From Gammaproteobacteria bacterium (GTDB lineage Bacteria > Pseudomonadota > Gammaproteobacteria > Pseudomonadales > PIVM01): a DNA stretch of 64,000 bases. Of the stretch, positions 35,258 to 44,190 are shown piece after piece (position 1 is the stretch's first letter; the number at the start of each line of letters is the position of its first letter). The notes under the pieces were generated by a model. It was not told the DNA's origin. It searched no databases and was given only the letters and a program-made list of their open reading frames with translations. Both the position numbers and the translations under genes were made by a program. The stretch is taken from the NCBI GenBank assembly GCA_003353945.1, contig PIVM01000015.1, forward strand, positions 1 to 64,000. Direction: 5' to 3'.

Positions 35258-37618
35258 TTACTCGTCGGCAACCAAAGCGCCTGGCTGTTTCTTGCTATGC
35301 AATAAACAACTCAGGGCAGGCAATAATGCCAGCGCACCGATCATATTCCACAGGAACATAAACGTTAGAATCAAGCCCATATCCGCCTGGAACTTGATGG
35401 GTGAAAGTATCCAGGTTCCCACACCAATCGCCAGGGTAAAACCGGTAAATGCTACGGCGGTGCCTGTGGTTCTCAGCGTTGCATAATAGGCTTCGGTTAG
35501 CGCCATTCCTTCATTGAGAAAATGCTGCAAACGGCTATAAATGTAGATGCCATAGTCCACACCGATACCGACGCCCAGCGCAATTACAGGCAGTGTTGCG
35601 ACTTTTACGCCAATGCCTAAAGCGGTCATGATCGCTTGCGCCAGTACCGAGGTTAATGCTAAGGGCACAATAATGCAGATGACAGTTTTTATGGAGCGGA
35701 ATGTTATTAAACACAGAAAAGTCACCACACCATAAACCAATAACAACATAATATACTGTGCCTTGCTGATCACAATATTAGTTGCCGCTTCGATACCGGA
35801 GTTGCCTGCAGCCAGCGTGAAACTGACTTCGTCACTATTGTATTTTTGAGCAAACTCTTCAGCGGCTTTGACAACAGCAGTGAGCGTTTCAGCTTTATGG
35901 TCATCCAAAAAGATCAGCACAGGTACCATGCTGCAATCGGTGTTTAACAGCGAGCTTGGAACCCATCTGAGCGAATTGTTTAAAATGTATTGATTGCGGC
36001 TTACGTCATGCCATTTGATATTGCCCTCGTTCATACCGGAAACAACCAGTTTTGAAATATTCACCAATGAAAGTGCAGACTGCACACCGGTGACATTCTC
36101 CATGGTCGACTGGAAGCGATTGATAGCCGCAAGTGTCTGGTAATTGCCACAGTGCTGTGGGGGAGTGTCGACGATAACAACAAAGACATCAGTGCTGGTA
36201 GAAAATTTTTCTGTGAGAAAAGCGCTGTCTTTATTGTAGCGAGAGTCCGGTCTTAGCTCCGGTGCACCAGGATCCAGATCACCTATTTTTAAATCTTGGC
36301 TGTAGTACAAGCCGCCGATAAACAGCAGAGCGGCAAGTGTTGCAACGATACTGGCCGCAGGTTGGGTGGTCAGTTTTGATAACGCCACCCAGGGTGCAAA
36401 ATGTTGTTTTTCTCGTGACTTAAGATGCTGAACACAGTGCTCGGTGACACCGGTAAATGACATCAGCAGAGGCAATAGCACCAGATTTGTTAAGATCAAC
36501 ACGCCAACGCCGAGACTGGCGGTGACTGCTAGCTCTTGAATGACCGGGATTTCAATGACTATCAGGGTTAGAAAACCAATTCCATCGGAGAGCAGGGCGA
36601 TTAAACCGGGAATGCAAAGTGCGCGAAAAGCGCAGCAGGCAGCTTCCGCTGCGCAACAGCCCTTTATTGTATGGTGCGCAATGGTGTTGATCATTTGAAC
36701 CGCGTGACTGATACCAATGGCAAATACCAGAAAAGGCACCAGCATGGAATAAGGATCTATACCAAAACCATACAAATTAAGCAGTCCAAGCTGCCAGACA
36801 ACGGCGATCGTAGAACAAACCAGTGGGATCAGTGTTGACCATAAACAACGTGAATAACTGAACAGTAGTACGGCTGTAATGATAAAAGCAACCGCAAAAA
36901 AAATAGCAACTTGAGCCGCACCCTCAATTAAATCGCCGATAACTTTAACAAAACCAATAATATGAATACTGGTTTTATCGCTTTGATATTTGTTGCGAAT
37001 TTTTTCTTCAAGATCTAGTGAAAACTGTGCATAGTCCAAGCGTTTTCCAGTTTCCGGGTCAATATCGATTAAGGGCGTCACAATCGTGGCCGCCGTGAAA
37101 TCATTGGAAACCAGGCGACCGACCTGACCGGAGCGCAAGGTATTGGCGCGAAGTTGCCTAAGGCTTTCGATCGAGCCGTTATAGTTGTCGGGAATGACTG
37201 CCCCGCCGACAAAACCCTCTTCTGTCACCTCTTTCCAGCGCACGTTGGGTGTCCACAACGATTGCAGTTTTGATCGATCGACTCCGCGAACATAAAATAC
37301 GTCATCGGTGATTTGTTGCAGCATTTGCTGAAATTCGGCGGTAAAGATATCCCCTTCGCGCGTGGCCACAATGATACGCACGGCATGACCGAGGCTGGCC
37401 AGATCATCCTTGTTGTCCAAAAAGTTGACAATATAGGGGTGGGTGCTGGGGATCATTTTTTCGATACTGGCGTTTGGCTTCAGTAGTGTTGCCTGATAGG
37501 CAAGAAGCGCCGTGACCAGCACAAACAAAACTATGATCACAGTTCGATGCGTGAATACGATCTTTTCGATGGAGCTTTCGATCCGATGGAGTAATGTGTG
37601 GGGCGGGTCAACGCTCAT
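35258..37618 (-). CDS. MMPL/RND-family transporter (HAE3-like)
   Basis: A 786-residue inner membrane protein with the 12-helix MMPL/RND layout: helix 1 (about 28-45), a periplasmic domain, helices 2-6 (about 220-390), helix 7, a second periplasmic domain and helices 8-12. The proton-relay region in the second half reads ALGVGIGVDYGIYIYSRL, and the first half has AIGISHAVQMINTIAHH. This class moves lipids or hydrophobic compounds, for example hopanoid transporters. It is the last gene of an operon with DUF1302, DUF1329 and a YCF48-like protein and overlaps the latter by one base (TGATG). The substrate is not known. Confidence 0.9.
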   Translation of the reverse strand: MSVDPPHTLLHRIESSIEKIVFTHRTVIIVLFVLVTALLAYQATLLKPNASIEKMIPSTHPYIVNFLDNKDDLASLGHAVRIIVATREGDIFTAEFQQMLQQITDDVFYVRGVDRSKLQSLWTPNVRWKEVTEEGFVGGAVIPDNYNGSIESLRQLRANTLRSGQVGRLVSNDFTAATIVTPLIDIDPETGKRLDYAQFSLDLEEKIRNKYQSDKTSIHIIGFVKVIGDLIEGAAQVAIFFAVAFIITAVLLFSYSRCLWSTLIPLVCSTIAVVWQLGLLNLYGFGIDPYSMLVPFLVFAIGISHAVQMINTIAHHTIKGCCAAEAACCAFRALCIPGLIALLSDGIGFLTLIVIEIPVIQELAVTASLGVGVLILTNLVLLPLLMSFTGVTEHCVQHLKSREKQHFAPWVALSKLTTQPAASIVATLAALLFIGGLYYSQDLKIGDLDPGAPELRPDSRYNKDSAFLTEKFSTSTDVFVVIVDTPPQHCGNYQTLAAINRFQSTMENVTGVQSALSLVNISKLVVSGMNEGNIKWHDVSRNQYILNNSLRWVPSSLLNTDCSMVPVLIFLDDHKAETLTAVVKAAEEFAQKYNSDEVSFTLAAGNSGIEAATNIVISKAQYIMLLLVYGVVTFLCLITFRSIKTVICIIVPLALTSVLAQAIMTALGIGVKVATLPVIALGVGIGVDYGIYIYSRLQHFLNEGMALTEAYYATLRTTGTAVAFTGFTLAIGVGTWILSPIKFQADMGLILTFMFLWNMIGALALLPALSCLLHSKKQPGALVADE

Positions 37619-38796
37619 CAGTGTTTCCCTTCCATGGACGTATTTTGGGGATGTTCGGGTAGGTAGCTTTGCAAACCACTCTTGCCCACTAATAACAGCC
37701 TGTTGTTCTCCAGGGGTAATACGCCACTGAGAGTGCTGCGGTTTTTTAACAAAAAGATTTCAAAAGGCTTTGTGTTATCCGGGCTGACAAGAATGGTGCC
37801 GGAGCTGCCCACGAGCACAATTTGTCCTGTTCGGCTTGTTGCTCCAGCCAACAGAGTTGCCTGTTGGCTGCTGTCGATGGTCTGCCAGCTTTCGCCATTA
37901 TCACGTGATGAAAATAAGTGTCCACGCAAACCATAGAGCAATAAAGCGCCTTCTTTGGTTTCGGTTATGCCAAACAGTGAACCCTGATACGGTGCGCTGA
38001 GCGTTTGCCATTGTTGGCCGTTATCACTTGAACGCCACAGTGTGCCAGCTTCGCCAGCTAAGAAAATGCTGCCATGTTGATTTTTGTGGATTGCATAGAA
38101 ATGAAACTTATCGATATTGCCGAGATATTGAGGGTGTAGCTGCCACTGTTTGCCGCCATCACTGGTCGTTAGTAATAAACCGTAAGCGCCTGCGGCCATT
38201 CCATTTTTTTCATCGGCAAACCAGATATCAAGCAGTGGTTCGCTTGGGCCGTTTTTCAGTGCTTTGTTTAATTCCTCCAGCTGGTACGTTGCGTCATCCA
38301 CACGCATTTTCAAACTGTTCTTTGAGGTAGTGGCGCTGCCAGCTTTTAATGCTGCTTGATCCTTTTCAAGCTGTTGCTTTACCATGGCAATGGCTTGTGT
38401 ATAAGCGTCTCGGCCGCTGAATTGCAATTGCCAGTGCTGGCCACCATCATCGGAGTGGAGGATGACGCCCTGATGGCCGACGGCCCAGCCATGGCTGGGG
38501 GAACTGAAATAAACGGCTGTCAAGGTGACTGAAGCAGGTACCGTTGCCTGTTGCCAGCTTTTACCGTTATCGTCAGAAAAAATAATAATGCCTAGTTCAC
38601 CAACACACACGATACGAGAATCAATGCGCGAATTAATCCGTGAATCGACGCGTGTGATATCCAGGAGGACTTTTCTTTCGGGATGCTGTTGTGTGAGCGC
38701 TGGCAGCATCGAAAAATCGGTGCTGCCAAGGGTAGGGGAGCTCAGAACAAGAGGCAGTAGTAAGTGAAACAAAACGGCGAAATATGAGTTTCTCAC
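37618..38796 (-). CDS. YCF48-like beta-propeller protein, exported
   Basis: A 392-residue protein with an N-terminal signal peptide (residues 1-26) and a seven-bladed BNR/YCF48-type propeller. Repeated units resemble FSDDNGKSWQQAT, HSDDGGQHWQLQF, TSDGGKQWQLHP, SSDNGQQWQTL and SRDNGESWQTI. In plants and cyanobacteria, Ycf48/Hcf136 assembles photosystem II; the bacterial homologues next to RND transporters have no defined role. The start is a GTG at 38796 with a strong GGGAGGT just upstream. It is third in the DUF1302-DUF1329-YCF48-RND operon and overlaps the RND gene. Confidence 0.87.
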   Translation of the reverse strand: MRNSYFAVLFHLLLPLVLSSPTLGSTDFSMLPALTQQHPERKVLLDITRVDSRINSRIDSRIVCVGELGIIIFSDDNGKSWQQATVPASVTLTAVYFSSPSHGWAVGHQGVILHSDDGGQHWQLQFSGRDAYTQAIAMVKQQLEKDQAALKAGSATTSKNSLKMRVDDATYQLEELNKALKNGPSEPLLDIWFADEKNGMAAGAYGLLLTTSDGGKQWQLHPQYLGNIDKFHFYAIHKNQHGSIFLAGEAGTLWRSSDNGQQWQTLSAPYQGSLFGITETKEGALLLYGLRGHLFSSRDNGESWQTIDSSQQATLLAGATSRTGQIVLVGSSGTILVSPDNTKPFEIFLLKNRSTLSGVLPLENNRLLLVGKSGLQSYLPEHPQNTSMEGKH

Positions 38797-38823
38797 CGAC
38801 TACCTCCCTTGGTTTAGTGCGGT

Positions 38824-40188
38824 TTAACGTCTGGACGCACGTCGCAGTGCAGCCGGTGTGTAATCGCTGAGTTCAGCGGGATAATCCCATATGTACTGAT
38901 AACCTTTTTCCTCGTTCTCCAGGCCAATGACCAGGTAACGACCGGATATCAGATCATGCAGAGCTTCGGCTGCCAGCCAGGGTATCTGCTTTTGATAATG
39001 CAGGATGGAGTGTCCCTCTTTGAGCTTCCATAGCTCGCCACGGCCGTCATAGTGATCCACGATAGAGATTTGCCAGGTGTCTTCATCGACGTAAAAGGTG
39101 CGGCGTGCATAGATATGCCGTGAATTGGGTTTTAAGGTGGCATCGACCACCCAGACCCTATGCAACTCATAACGCAGTAGATCGGGGTTCATATGGCCGG
39201 GTTTGATAATATCTTTGTACTCATGCTCAGGTGACGCTAGCTTGTAGGCATTGTAGGGAATATAGAGTTCCTGTTTGCCCTTGAGTTCCCAGTTATAACG
39301 ATCAGGGGAGCCATTGAAAAGATCCAGGTCATCGGAAGTTCTCAGGCCATCCGCTGCAGTACCGGGACCGTCGTAGGCGATATTAGGCGCTCGGCGCACA
39401 CGGCGTTGTCCTGCGTTGAAGATCCAGGCTTGTCGGGGCTCTATGAGCTGATTGAGCGTTTCATGGATCAGCAGCACCTCTCCTTCCAAGCGAGGGGGCG
39501 CCATGATCTTCTGCAGGAAGAAAACGGATATGGTGGTGTCTTCGCCATACATATCACGTCCCCAGCTTGCCTTTTCTTCAATCAATACGGGGCTGAAGGC
39601 TCCGTTAGTCTGTACGGGAATTTGAGAATAGGTGCGTTTCATACTGCCGTAACCACGAAAACGGGTGGTATGGTTCCAGATGACCTCAAGGCCGATTTCC
39701 GGGAAAGGGAAGGGCGTGTTAGAGGTGTATTTGTTCAGGCCATTACCGTTACCAACCAACTTGGAGCGGGTGGCGTTCTTTTTGACTTCATCGTAAACGC
39801 TCTGTGGATGGGATGCACTGCGGTGGGTGGGATAAACCGGCATGCTGAAGCTATCGCGGTAGCGTTTGAGCATGGCGATCTGTCCGGGAGACAGCTTGTC
39901 CTGATATTTTTCGTAATTATCCGCCGTAATCGTGAACAATGGCTTTTCATCGGGCCAGGGGTTCGTCAGCTTCATGCCTTCTTGCCAGTCGCTTGGAGGG
40001 GTTCGCAGTCCGCCCGTCCATTCGGGAATACTGCCGTCAGTATTGCCTTTGCGTTGTGCACCTTGTGGTGTGTATTCATCACCACCGAGTTTGGCGACTT
40101 GTTCTTCAGTGATCGCGGCCAGCGAGCTGGAGCCTGCCATTGCCAGGCTCAACACACCGATCGCAGAAAGTAGTTGTAATCTTTTCAT
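38824..40188 (-). CDS. DUF1329 family exported protein (LolA/LolB-like fold expected)
   Basis: A 454-residue protein with a signal peptide cut near residue 24 (AGSSSLAA). The mature part has family-typical features: TPQGAQRKGNTDGSIPEWTGG, LIEPRQAWIFNAGQRRVRRAPN, YDGPGTAADGLRTSDDLDLFNG, ARRTFYVDEDTWQI and SDYTPAALRRASRR at the end. DUF1329 is related by structure, as I recall, to the lipoprotein carriers LolA/LolB, which suggests binding of a lipid or other hydrophobic ligand in the periplasm. It lies 48 bp downstream of the DUF1302 gene and 27 bp upstream of the YCF48-like gene. Confidence 0.9.
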   Translation of the reverse strand: MKRLQLLSAIGVLSLAMAGSSSLAAITEEQVAKLGGDEYTPQGAQRKGNTDGSIPEWTGGLRTPPSDWQEGMKLTNPWPDEKPLFTITADNYEKYQDKLSPGQIAMLKRYRDSFSMPVYPTHRSASHPQSVYDEVKKNATRSKLVGNGNGLNKYTSNTPFPFPEIGLEVIWNHTTRFRGYGSMKRTYSQIPVQTNGAFSPVLIEEKASWGRDMYGEDTTISVFFLQKIMAPPRLEGEVLLIHETLNQLIEPRQAWIFNAGQRRVRRAPNIAYDGPGTAADGLRTSDDLDLFNGSPDRYNWELKGKQELYIPYNAYKLASPEHEYKDIIKPGHMNPDLLRYELHRVWVVDATLKPNSRHIYARRTFYVDEDTWQISIVDHYDGRGELWKLKEGHSILHYQKQIPWLAAEALHDLISGRYLVIGLENEEKGYQYIWDYPAELSDYTPAALRRASRR

Positions 40189-40236
40189 GATAATAACCTG
40201 CTGTTATTTTTTATCCATGGATTCGGTTTGTTGAAC

Positions 40237-42201
40237 TTAGAAACTTGCTCCAAAACTGATGGCGGCGAAGTCACGATCATTAAGGGTGTTATAGTCACCA
40301 CCTGAATACTGAGTATAGGAAATTTCACCGGTGTAGCGGTTAAGATAATCTGCGGCCACGCCCAGGGTTAACGCCTGACTGCCCTCGTTAAAGTTCGGTG
40401 GTGGGGAATAACCCTCGACATCATGTTTCCAGGCGATTTTGGGTTTTACGTTAATGCCAGCGAAGAGATCGGAATAATCCAGTGAGGCGCGCAGTCGGTA
40501 GCCCCAGGCGGTGTCGGTGATATAACCATCGTCGGTGCAATTTTGAGATTGGGGATTGGGGGGTAGCACGCTAAGTAATGGATTTGGATTGGCGTCACAT
40601 GTGTATGTTACTGTTGCTGGAGTTGCGCTTACGGCTGCCCCATCAAAATCTGTAAATTTACCAATACCATAGGTTGGTGAGCGGCCGTAGCGCCTTTGAG
40701 AAGTTTTTGGAAGGCTACCAATAAAATTACCACCTATTTCAGCTGCGAAAGACAGGCGGCTTGCACCTAAGATTTGGTCAAAAAATTTGATAAAAGTAAA
40801 CTGTACTTGGGTGAAGTCCAACTGGTCGTCGTAGCCATGTATGATCCCTCCTGGAGCGGTGCTGTTATAAATTCCTACCATCTGACTCCAAGGTGCTACT
40901 TGAGGGCCGAGTGCTATCGCATGAACAATTTCGGTAGTATTAATTTGTATTGGCATCTCCGGTCTATGTGAGATTTCTCCTGAAACAGCCCAAGTTCCTA
41001 TATTCGTAGAAAAACTCAAGCCGTAAAGTTTTATGTCCTCCGGGTATTCTGCGATATAGCGAGGGTCATTTCCAATAAGGGGTACATTTAGGTCTATGCC
41101 TATTGTAGCTAATAGTGGCACATTATTATTTGTTGTTGCTTTTACGCCGCTGAAAAATGGGGTTCGGCTGTGGTAGTTAAGAAAATAAGCACCAAATTCG
41201 GTAGAATTTAGACTTTCTGCAAAATAGCGAACTGCGATTCCATATTGTCCTGTGTCATCTGGTTCTATATCGTTTCCTCTTCTTACAAATGGTTCTGCTA
41301 CCGGGACAAGACCCCCTAAAAGATAGTTACCATTTGCCATTTCTTGATCTGTTGGCCCAGAAAGGCCAGTCAATATTTCACAACCATCTGCTATAACATC
41401 GTTTGTAGCAAAATAGTTTCCGCAACCGTCCAATGCGGTTTTTTCCCATTCATATTGATAAAACAGTTCAATGCTTAGGTTGTTAGTGAGGCCTGCTGCA
41501 GCATAAAGCATACCCACGGGTAATAGTGCATCTTTTAACTCAGAGCCCGGTTTGCGTAGCGCCGAGACATCCACCGGGTTAATTGCATTCACACCGTTTT
41601 GAATAAAGGTGCTTTCACCCCAGCTGACCACTTGACGACCAAGGCGGATGTCGAGAGGGATGCTCCCTGCATCAAAGCTTCCATAGAGATACGCGTCTAG
41701 CAATTCAATACCCGAAGATTTGGCAAAATCATTGAACTCCGAATCATCCAGCTGTGTGTCAGCATCGTAATTATTCAGCGAGTTACCATGAGGGCGATCA
41801 CCTTCCTCCAGTTCATGATCATACCAATAACGAAAACGGACAAAGCTACCGTAGTTTTTGTAATTCAGCGCCAGATCATGACGGCCTTTAAACAGCAAAG
41901 AAATCATATCGCCGTTATCAAAATTCAAATTACCGTCGTCTGTTACGCTGGAAGAGGCCTTGCCCTTGCTATTGGTATTGCCGGGGCTGAGCAGGTCCTT
42001 ATCCTGCCCTTCCATTCGCCACATGCTGCCCAGTGACAATTGGGTTGAAAAGCTGCCGCTAATCTCGCCCGAGGAAAAAGTGATGGCATGCGTTGCAGCA
42101 GACATCAACGAGATAGGTACGGTTATCGCTGCAGCGATTAGTGCTTTGCCAAGCAGACGGGAATGTCTTTGCTGTCGGCTGGTATCAATCATCCTGTGCA
42201 C
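40237..42201 (-). CDS. DUF1302 family outer membrane protein
   Basis: A 654-residue exported protein. Signal peptide to about residue 38 (LMSAATHA), then ITFSSGEISGSFSTQLSLGS, many short amphipathic strands and a C-terminal strand ending in phenylalanine (FAAISFGASF), the signal for the BAM machinery. This is the DUF1302 family, predicted as an outer membrane beta-barrel. Typical segments include RLGRQVVSWGESTFIQNGVN and NPVDVSALRKPGSELKD. It is first in the operon with DUF1329, YCF48 and RND genes. The middle of the gene (about 40.6-41.5 kb) is visibly more AT-rich than the ends, consistent with variable surface loops. Confidence 0.9.
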   Translation of the reverse strand: MHRMIDTSRQQRHSRLLGKALIAAAITVPISLMSAATHAITFSSGEISGSFSTQLSLGSMWRMEGQDKDLLSPGNTNSKGKASSSVTDDGNLNFDNGDMISLLFKGRHDLALNYKNYGSFVRFRYWYDHELEEGDRPHGNSLNNYDADTQLDDSEFNDFAKSSGIELLDAYLYGSFDAGSIPLDIRLGRQVVSWGESTFIQNGVNAINPVDVSALRKPGSELKDALLPVGMLYAAAGLTNNLSIELFYQYEWEKTALDGCGNYFATNDVIADGCEILTGLSGPTDQEMANGNYLLGGLVPVAEPFVRRGNDIEPDDTGQYGIAVRYFAESLNSTEFGAYFLNYHSRTPFFSGVKATTNNNVPLLATIGIDLNVPLIGNDPRYIAEYPEDIKLYGLSFSTNIGTWAVSGEISHRPEMPIQINTTEIVHAIALGPQVAPWSQMVGIYNSTAPGGIIHGYDDQLDFTQVQFTFIKFFDQILGASRLSFAAEIGGNFIGSLPKTSQRRYGRSPTYGIGKFTDFDGAAVSATPATVTYTCDANPNPLLSVLPPNPQSQNCTDDGYITDTAWGYRLRASLDYSDLFAGINVKPKIAWKHDVEGYSPPPNFNEGSQALTLGVAADYLNRYTGEISYTQYSGGDYNTLNDRDFAAISFGASF

Positions 42202-42643
42202 CCTCCTGAATAGTGGGAGTTATTAATTGTTGGGGTTTTTATAACTTCTTTGTTTTAACCACAGCAACTATTTGTTAGTGCTTATCTTTCCGTGGCTATT
42301 GTTGGCCAAACATAGCATAGGAATGGCCGATCATGAATCACTAATGAGTGAGTGTGGTCATATAATTGAAATATTTGATCCATGCGGAGCTTAACGGAAA
42401 GTGGTTTGGAGGTGATTGACTTATCAGACGTCAAAAGAGTGTTGTGAAAGTAAATGAATTGATGGCTGTTTTATCGGGATAGGAAATATCAGCAGAACAA
42501 ACTATGATCTACTGAGCTGCCTTTGATGTTTATTTGTACAATTTTTTTCAGCTAGAAATGAAACAGTGCCCGGGGCGCTCCCACGCAGAACGTGGGAGTG
42601 AGATGCGCCTGTGCTTTTTATGAGCAGTGGGTGAGCACCTGGT
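42202..42643. other. intergenic region with a REP-like element
   Basis: A 442-bp spacer upstream of the DUF1302 operon and downstream of rubrerythrin. It presumably holds the operon promoter, but I cannot pick hexamers reliably. Its only clear structure is the hairpin at 42578-42598. Confidence 0.5.
42578..42598. repeat. REP-like palindrome
   Basis: CTCCCACG and CGTGGGAG form an 8-bp GC-rich stem around CAGAA. The core resembles the dispersed GTTCCCACGC...GCGTGGGAAC palindromes of many proteobacterial genomes, often linked to RAYT transposases. I see only this copy in the window and no transposase nearby. Confidence 0.5.
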
Positions 42644-43228
42644 CTACCAGTTTTCTGCCAGTAGCTCAAAATGAGCTCGAGGGTGCAGGCAGGCGGCACA
42701 AATTATGGGCGCTTCTTCACTTTCATGCAGATAGCCACAGTTTCGGCAACGCCAAACGACTTTATTGTTGCGCATGAAGACGCGGCCGGCTTCAAGATTG
42801 TCAGCGAGTGCCTTGTAACGATTGCCATGTTGTTTTTCAGCGACGGCAATGGCATTAAAAGCAGCGGCCACATCTTTAAACCCCTCTTCTTTTGCCACGG
42901 CGGCGAAACCAGGATACATGCTAGTCCATTCGTGTTCTTCGCCAGCGGCGGCAGCACGAAGATTTTCCAGGGTTGAGCCGATTACGCCAGCTGGAAAAGA
43001 TTCCGTGATTTCAACTTCACCCCCTTCGAGAAATTTAAAAAAGCGTTTGGCGTGTTCCTTTTCCTGCTCAGCAGTTTCCATAAAAATGTCTGCAATTTGC
43101 ACCAGCCCTTCTTTTTTCGCTGCTCCGGCATAATAGGAATAACGATTGCGGGCTTGTGATTCGCCGGCAAAAGCGGTGACAAGATTATTTTCGGTCCGGG
43201 TACCTTTCAGGCTTTTTCTGTCAGTCAT
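42644..43228 (-). CDS. rubrerythrin family protein
   Basis: A 194-residue protein with a ferritin-like di-iron domain (AFAGESQARNRYSYYAGAAKKEG, METAEQEKEHAKRFFKFL) and a C-terminal rubredoxin-like iron site with two CxxC pairs (WRCRNCGYLHE and ICAACLHPRAHF). Rubrerythrins reduce hydrogen peroxide in anaerobic or microaerobic cytoplasm. It is a single gene. It fits with other oxidative-stress and iron proteins in the window (YggX, hemerythrin). Confidence 0.95.
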   Translation of the reverse strand: MTDRKSLKGTRTENNLVTAFAGESQARNRYSYYAGAAKKEGLVQIADIFMETAEQEKEHAKRFFKFLEGGEVEITESFPAGVIGSTLENLRAAAAGEEHEWTSMYPGFAAVAKEEGFKDVAAAFNAIAVAEKQHGNRYKALADNLEAGRVFMRNNKVVWRCRNCGYLHESEEAPIICAACLHPRAHFELLAENW

Positions 43229-43407
43229 ATTTACTTCCTAAGTGATGGGGTAATACTGTTACATTATCAGTTTAACAGTGCTGCAAACCTGATTCTCTGT
43301 TTTATTGGAAAGCCCGCTATTGTGCAATGTAAATCTGTTCTGGTCTAGCATTGCAAACCTTGAGGAACGAGCTGGGGTAGGGTGTCAATAAGCGCAGGAG
43401 CTGGTCC

Positions 43408-43776
43408 ATGAGAAAGATTGCCATTGCTATTTTAGGGATATTTCGAAAGATATCGCTATTGATATTAAAATTGCGAGGTAAGACCCTCGATGATGTGGCT
43501 GAACAGCGTATTGTTAGTGGCCAGTCCTGGGCCGAATTTTGCGATACCTTAAAGGCTGCCGGCGCCTCATTAACTTTTTCCGGTACGCCAAAAGACGCCT
43601 TCAATCAATCGGAAGGTTATCTTTATTTGACACGTCTGACGCGGGCGAGTCTTGACGCTTTTGTCGAGAACGCTGATCCAAAAGCGCCAGTGGCGCATCG
43701 GGATCTGGGCGTGCCGAACTGGATTGATACGGTCGGCCATGAAAGTGGCACTATGTGTTTCCAGAGGCAAAAATAG
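43408..43776 (+). pseudogene. truncated N-terminal fragment of a DUF1214-type protein
   Basis: A 122-codon frame. SWAEFCDTLKAAGASLTF and SEGYLYLTRLTRASLDAFVE look like the start of the roughly 400-residue DUF1214 proteins, in particular the segment ending VENADPKAPVAH. The resemblance stops near residue 95, and the last 25 codons are unrelated. The rest of the expected protein is absent. A different gene's remnant begins right after. I therefore call it a fragment, though a short expressed protein cannot be excluded. Confidence 0.6.
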
Positions 43777-43910
43777 TTCAGGCGCACCGCGACCCGCAAA
43801 AAACCATGGGTTCTTTTTGCAGTATGGTGGCTCATGGTCGTGGCGTTTTCAGTGATGATGTGGATGCACACTGCGTGGCGCGACATTGGGCTCGTAAACT
43901 GTGTAGAAAC
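43743..43910 (+). pseudogene. sulfotransferase domain remnant
   Basis: In another frame, immediately after a stop codon at 43740, the sequence reads KWHYVFPEAKIVQAHRDP followed by QKTMGSFCSMVAHGRGVF. The FPEAKIVQAHRDP motif is the 3'-phosphate-binding region of PAPS-type sulfotransferases. Nothing before or after completes a domain. It overlaps the end of the DUF1214 fragment and appears to be a relic. Confidence 0.55.
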
Positions 43911-43912
43911 AA

Positions 43913-44071
43913 ATGCGTTTCTTTTTCCGCCCTCCCGCACTGGCCGCTGAACCGGTGTTGTATCTTGCCTGCAAAAGGGCCATGGGTCAAAGGACGGGTG
44001 TCTATCTGCATATGATGAGGGAAAAGCCTGCTTCTTCAGAGGCCGTTGATCAAAGAGTTGCTTTTGACTAG
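43913..44071 (+). pseudogene. possible C-terminal remnant of a short-chain dehydrogenase
   Basis: A 52-codon frame, starting MRFFFRPPALAAEPVLYLAC, with GVYLHMMREKPASSEAVDQ near its end. The pattern resembles the C-terminal tail of an SDR (PE-ALYLA...TGKYLHMREK type). There is no catalytic part. It lies directly after the sulfotransferase remnant. The assignment is tentative. Confidence 0.35.
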
Positions 44072-44190
44072 ACTTGATTGGAAGGAAAGGTAGTAAAGAT
44101 TGACATTATCCTATTCTTGAACAGACGCCTAGTTTACGATATGCGCTGGCTTTCCCATAATAACCAAGAGTTTCATACCTCGGAGGAAAA

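Noticed and set aside
43408..43776. Intact small gene of DUF1214 type
   Set aside because: The similarity stops around codon 95 and the family length is far greater. Treated as a fragment.
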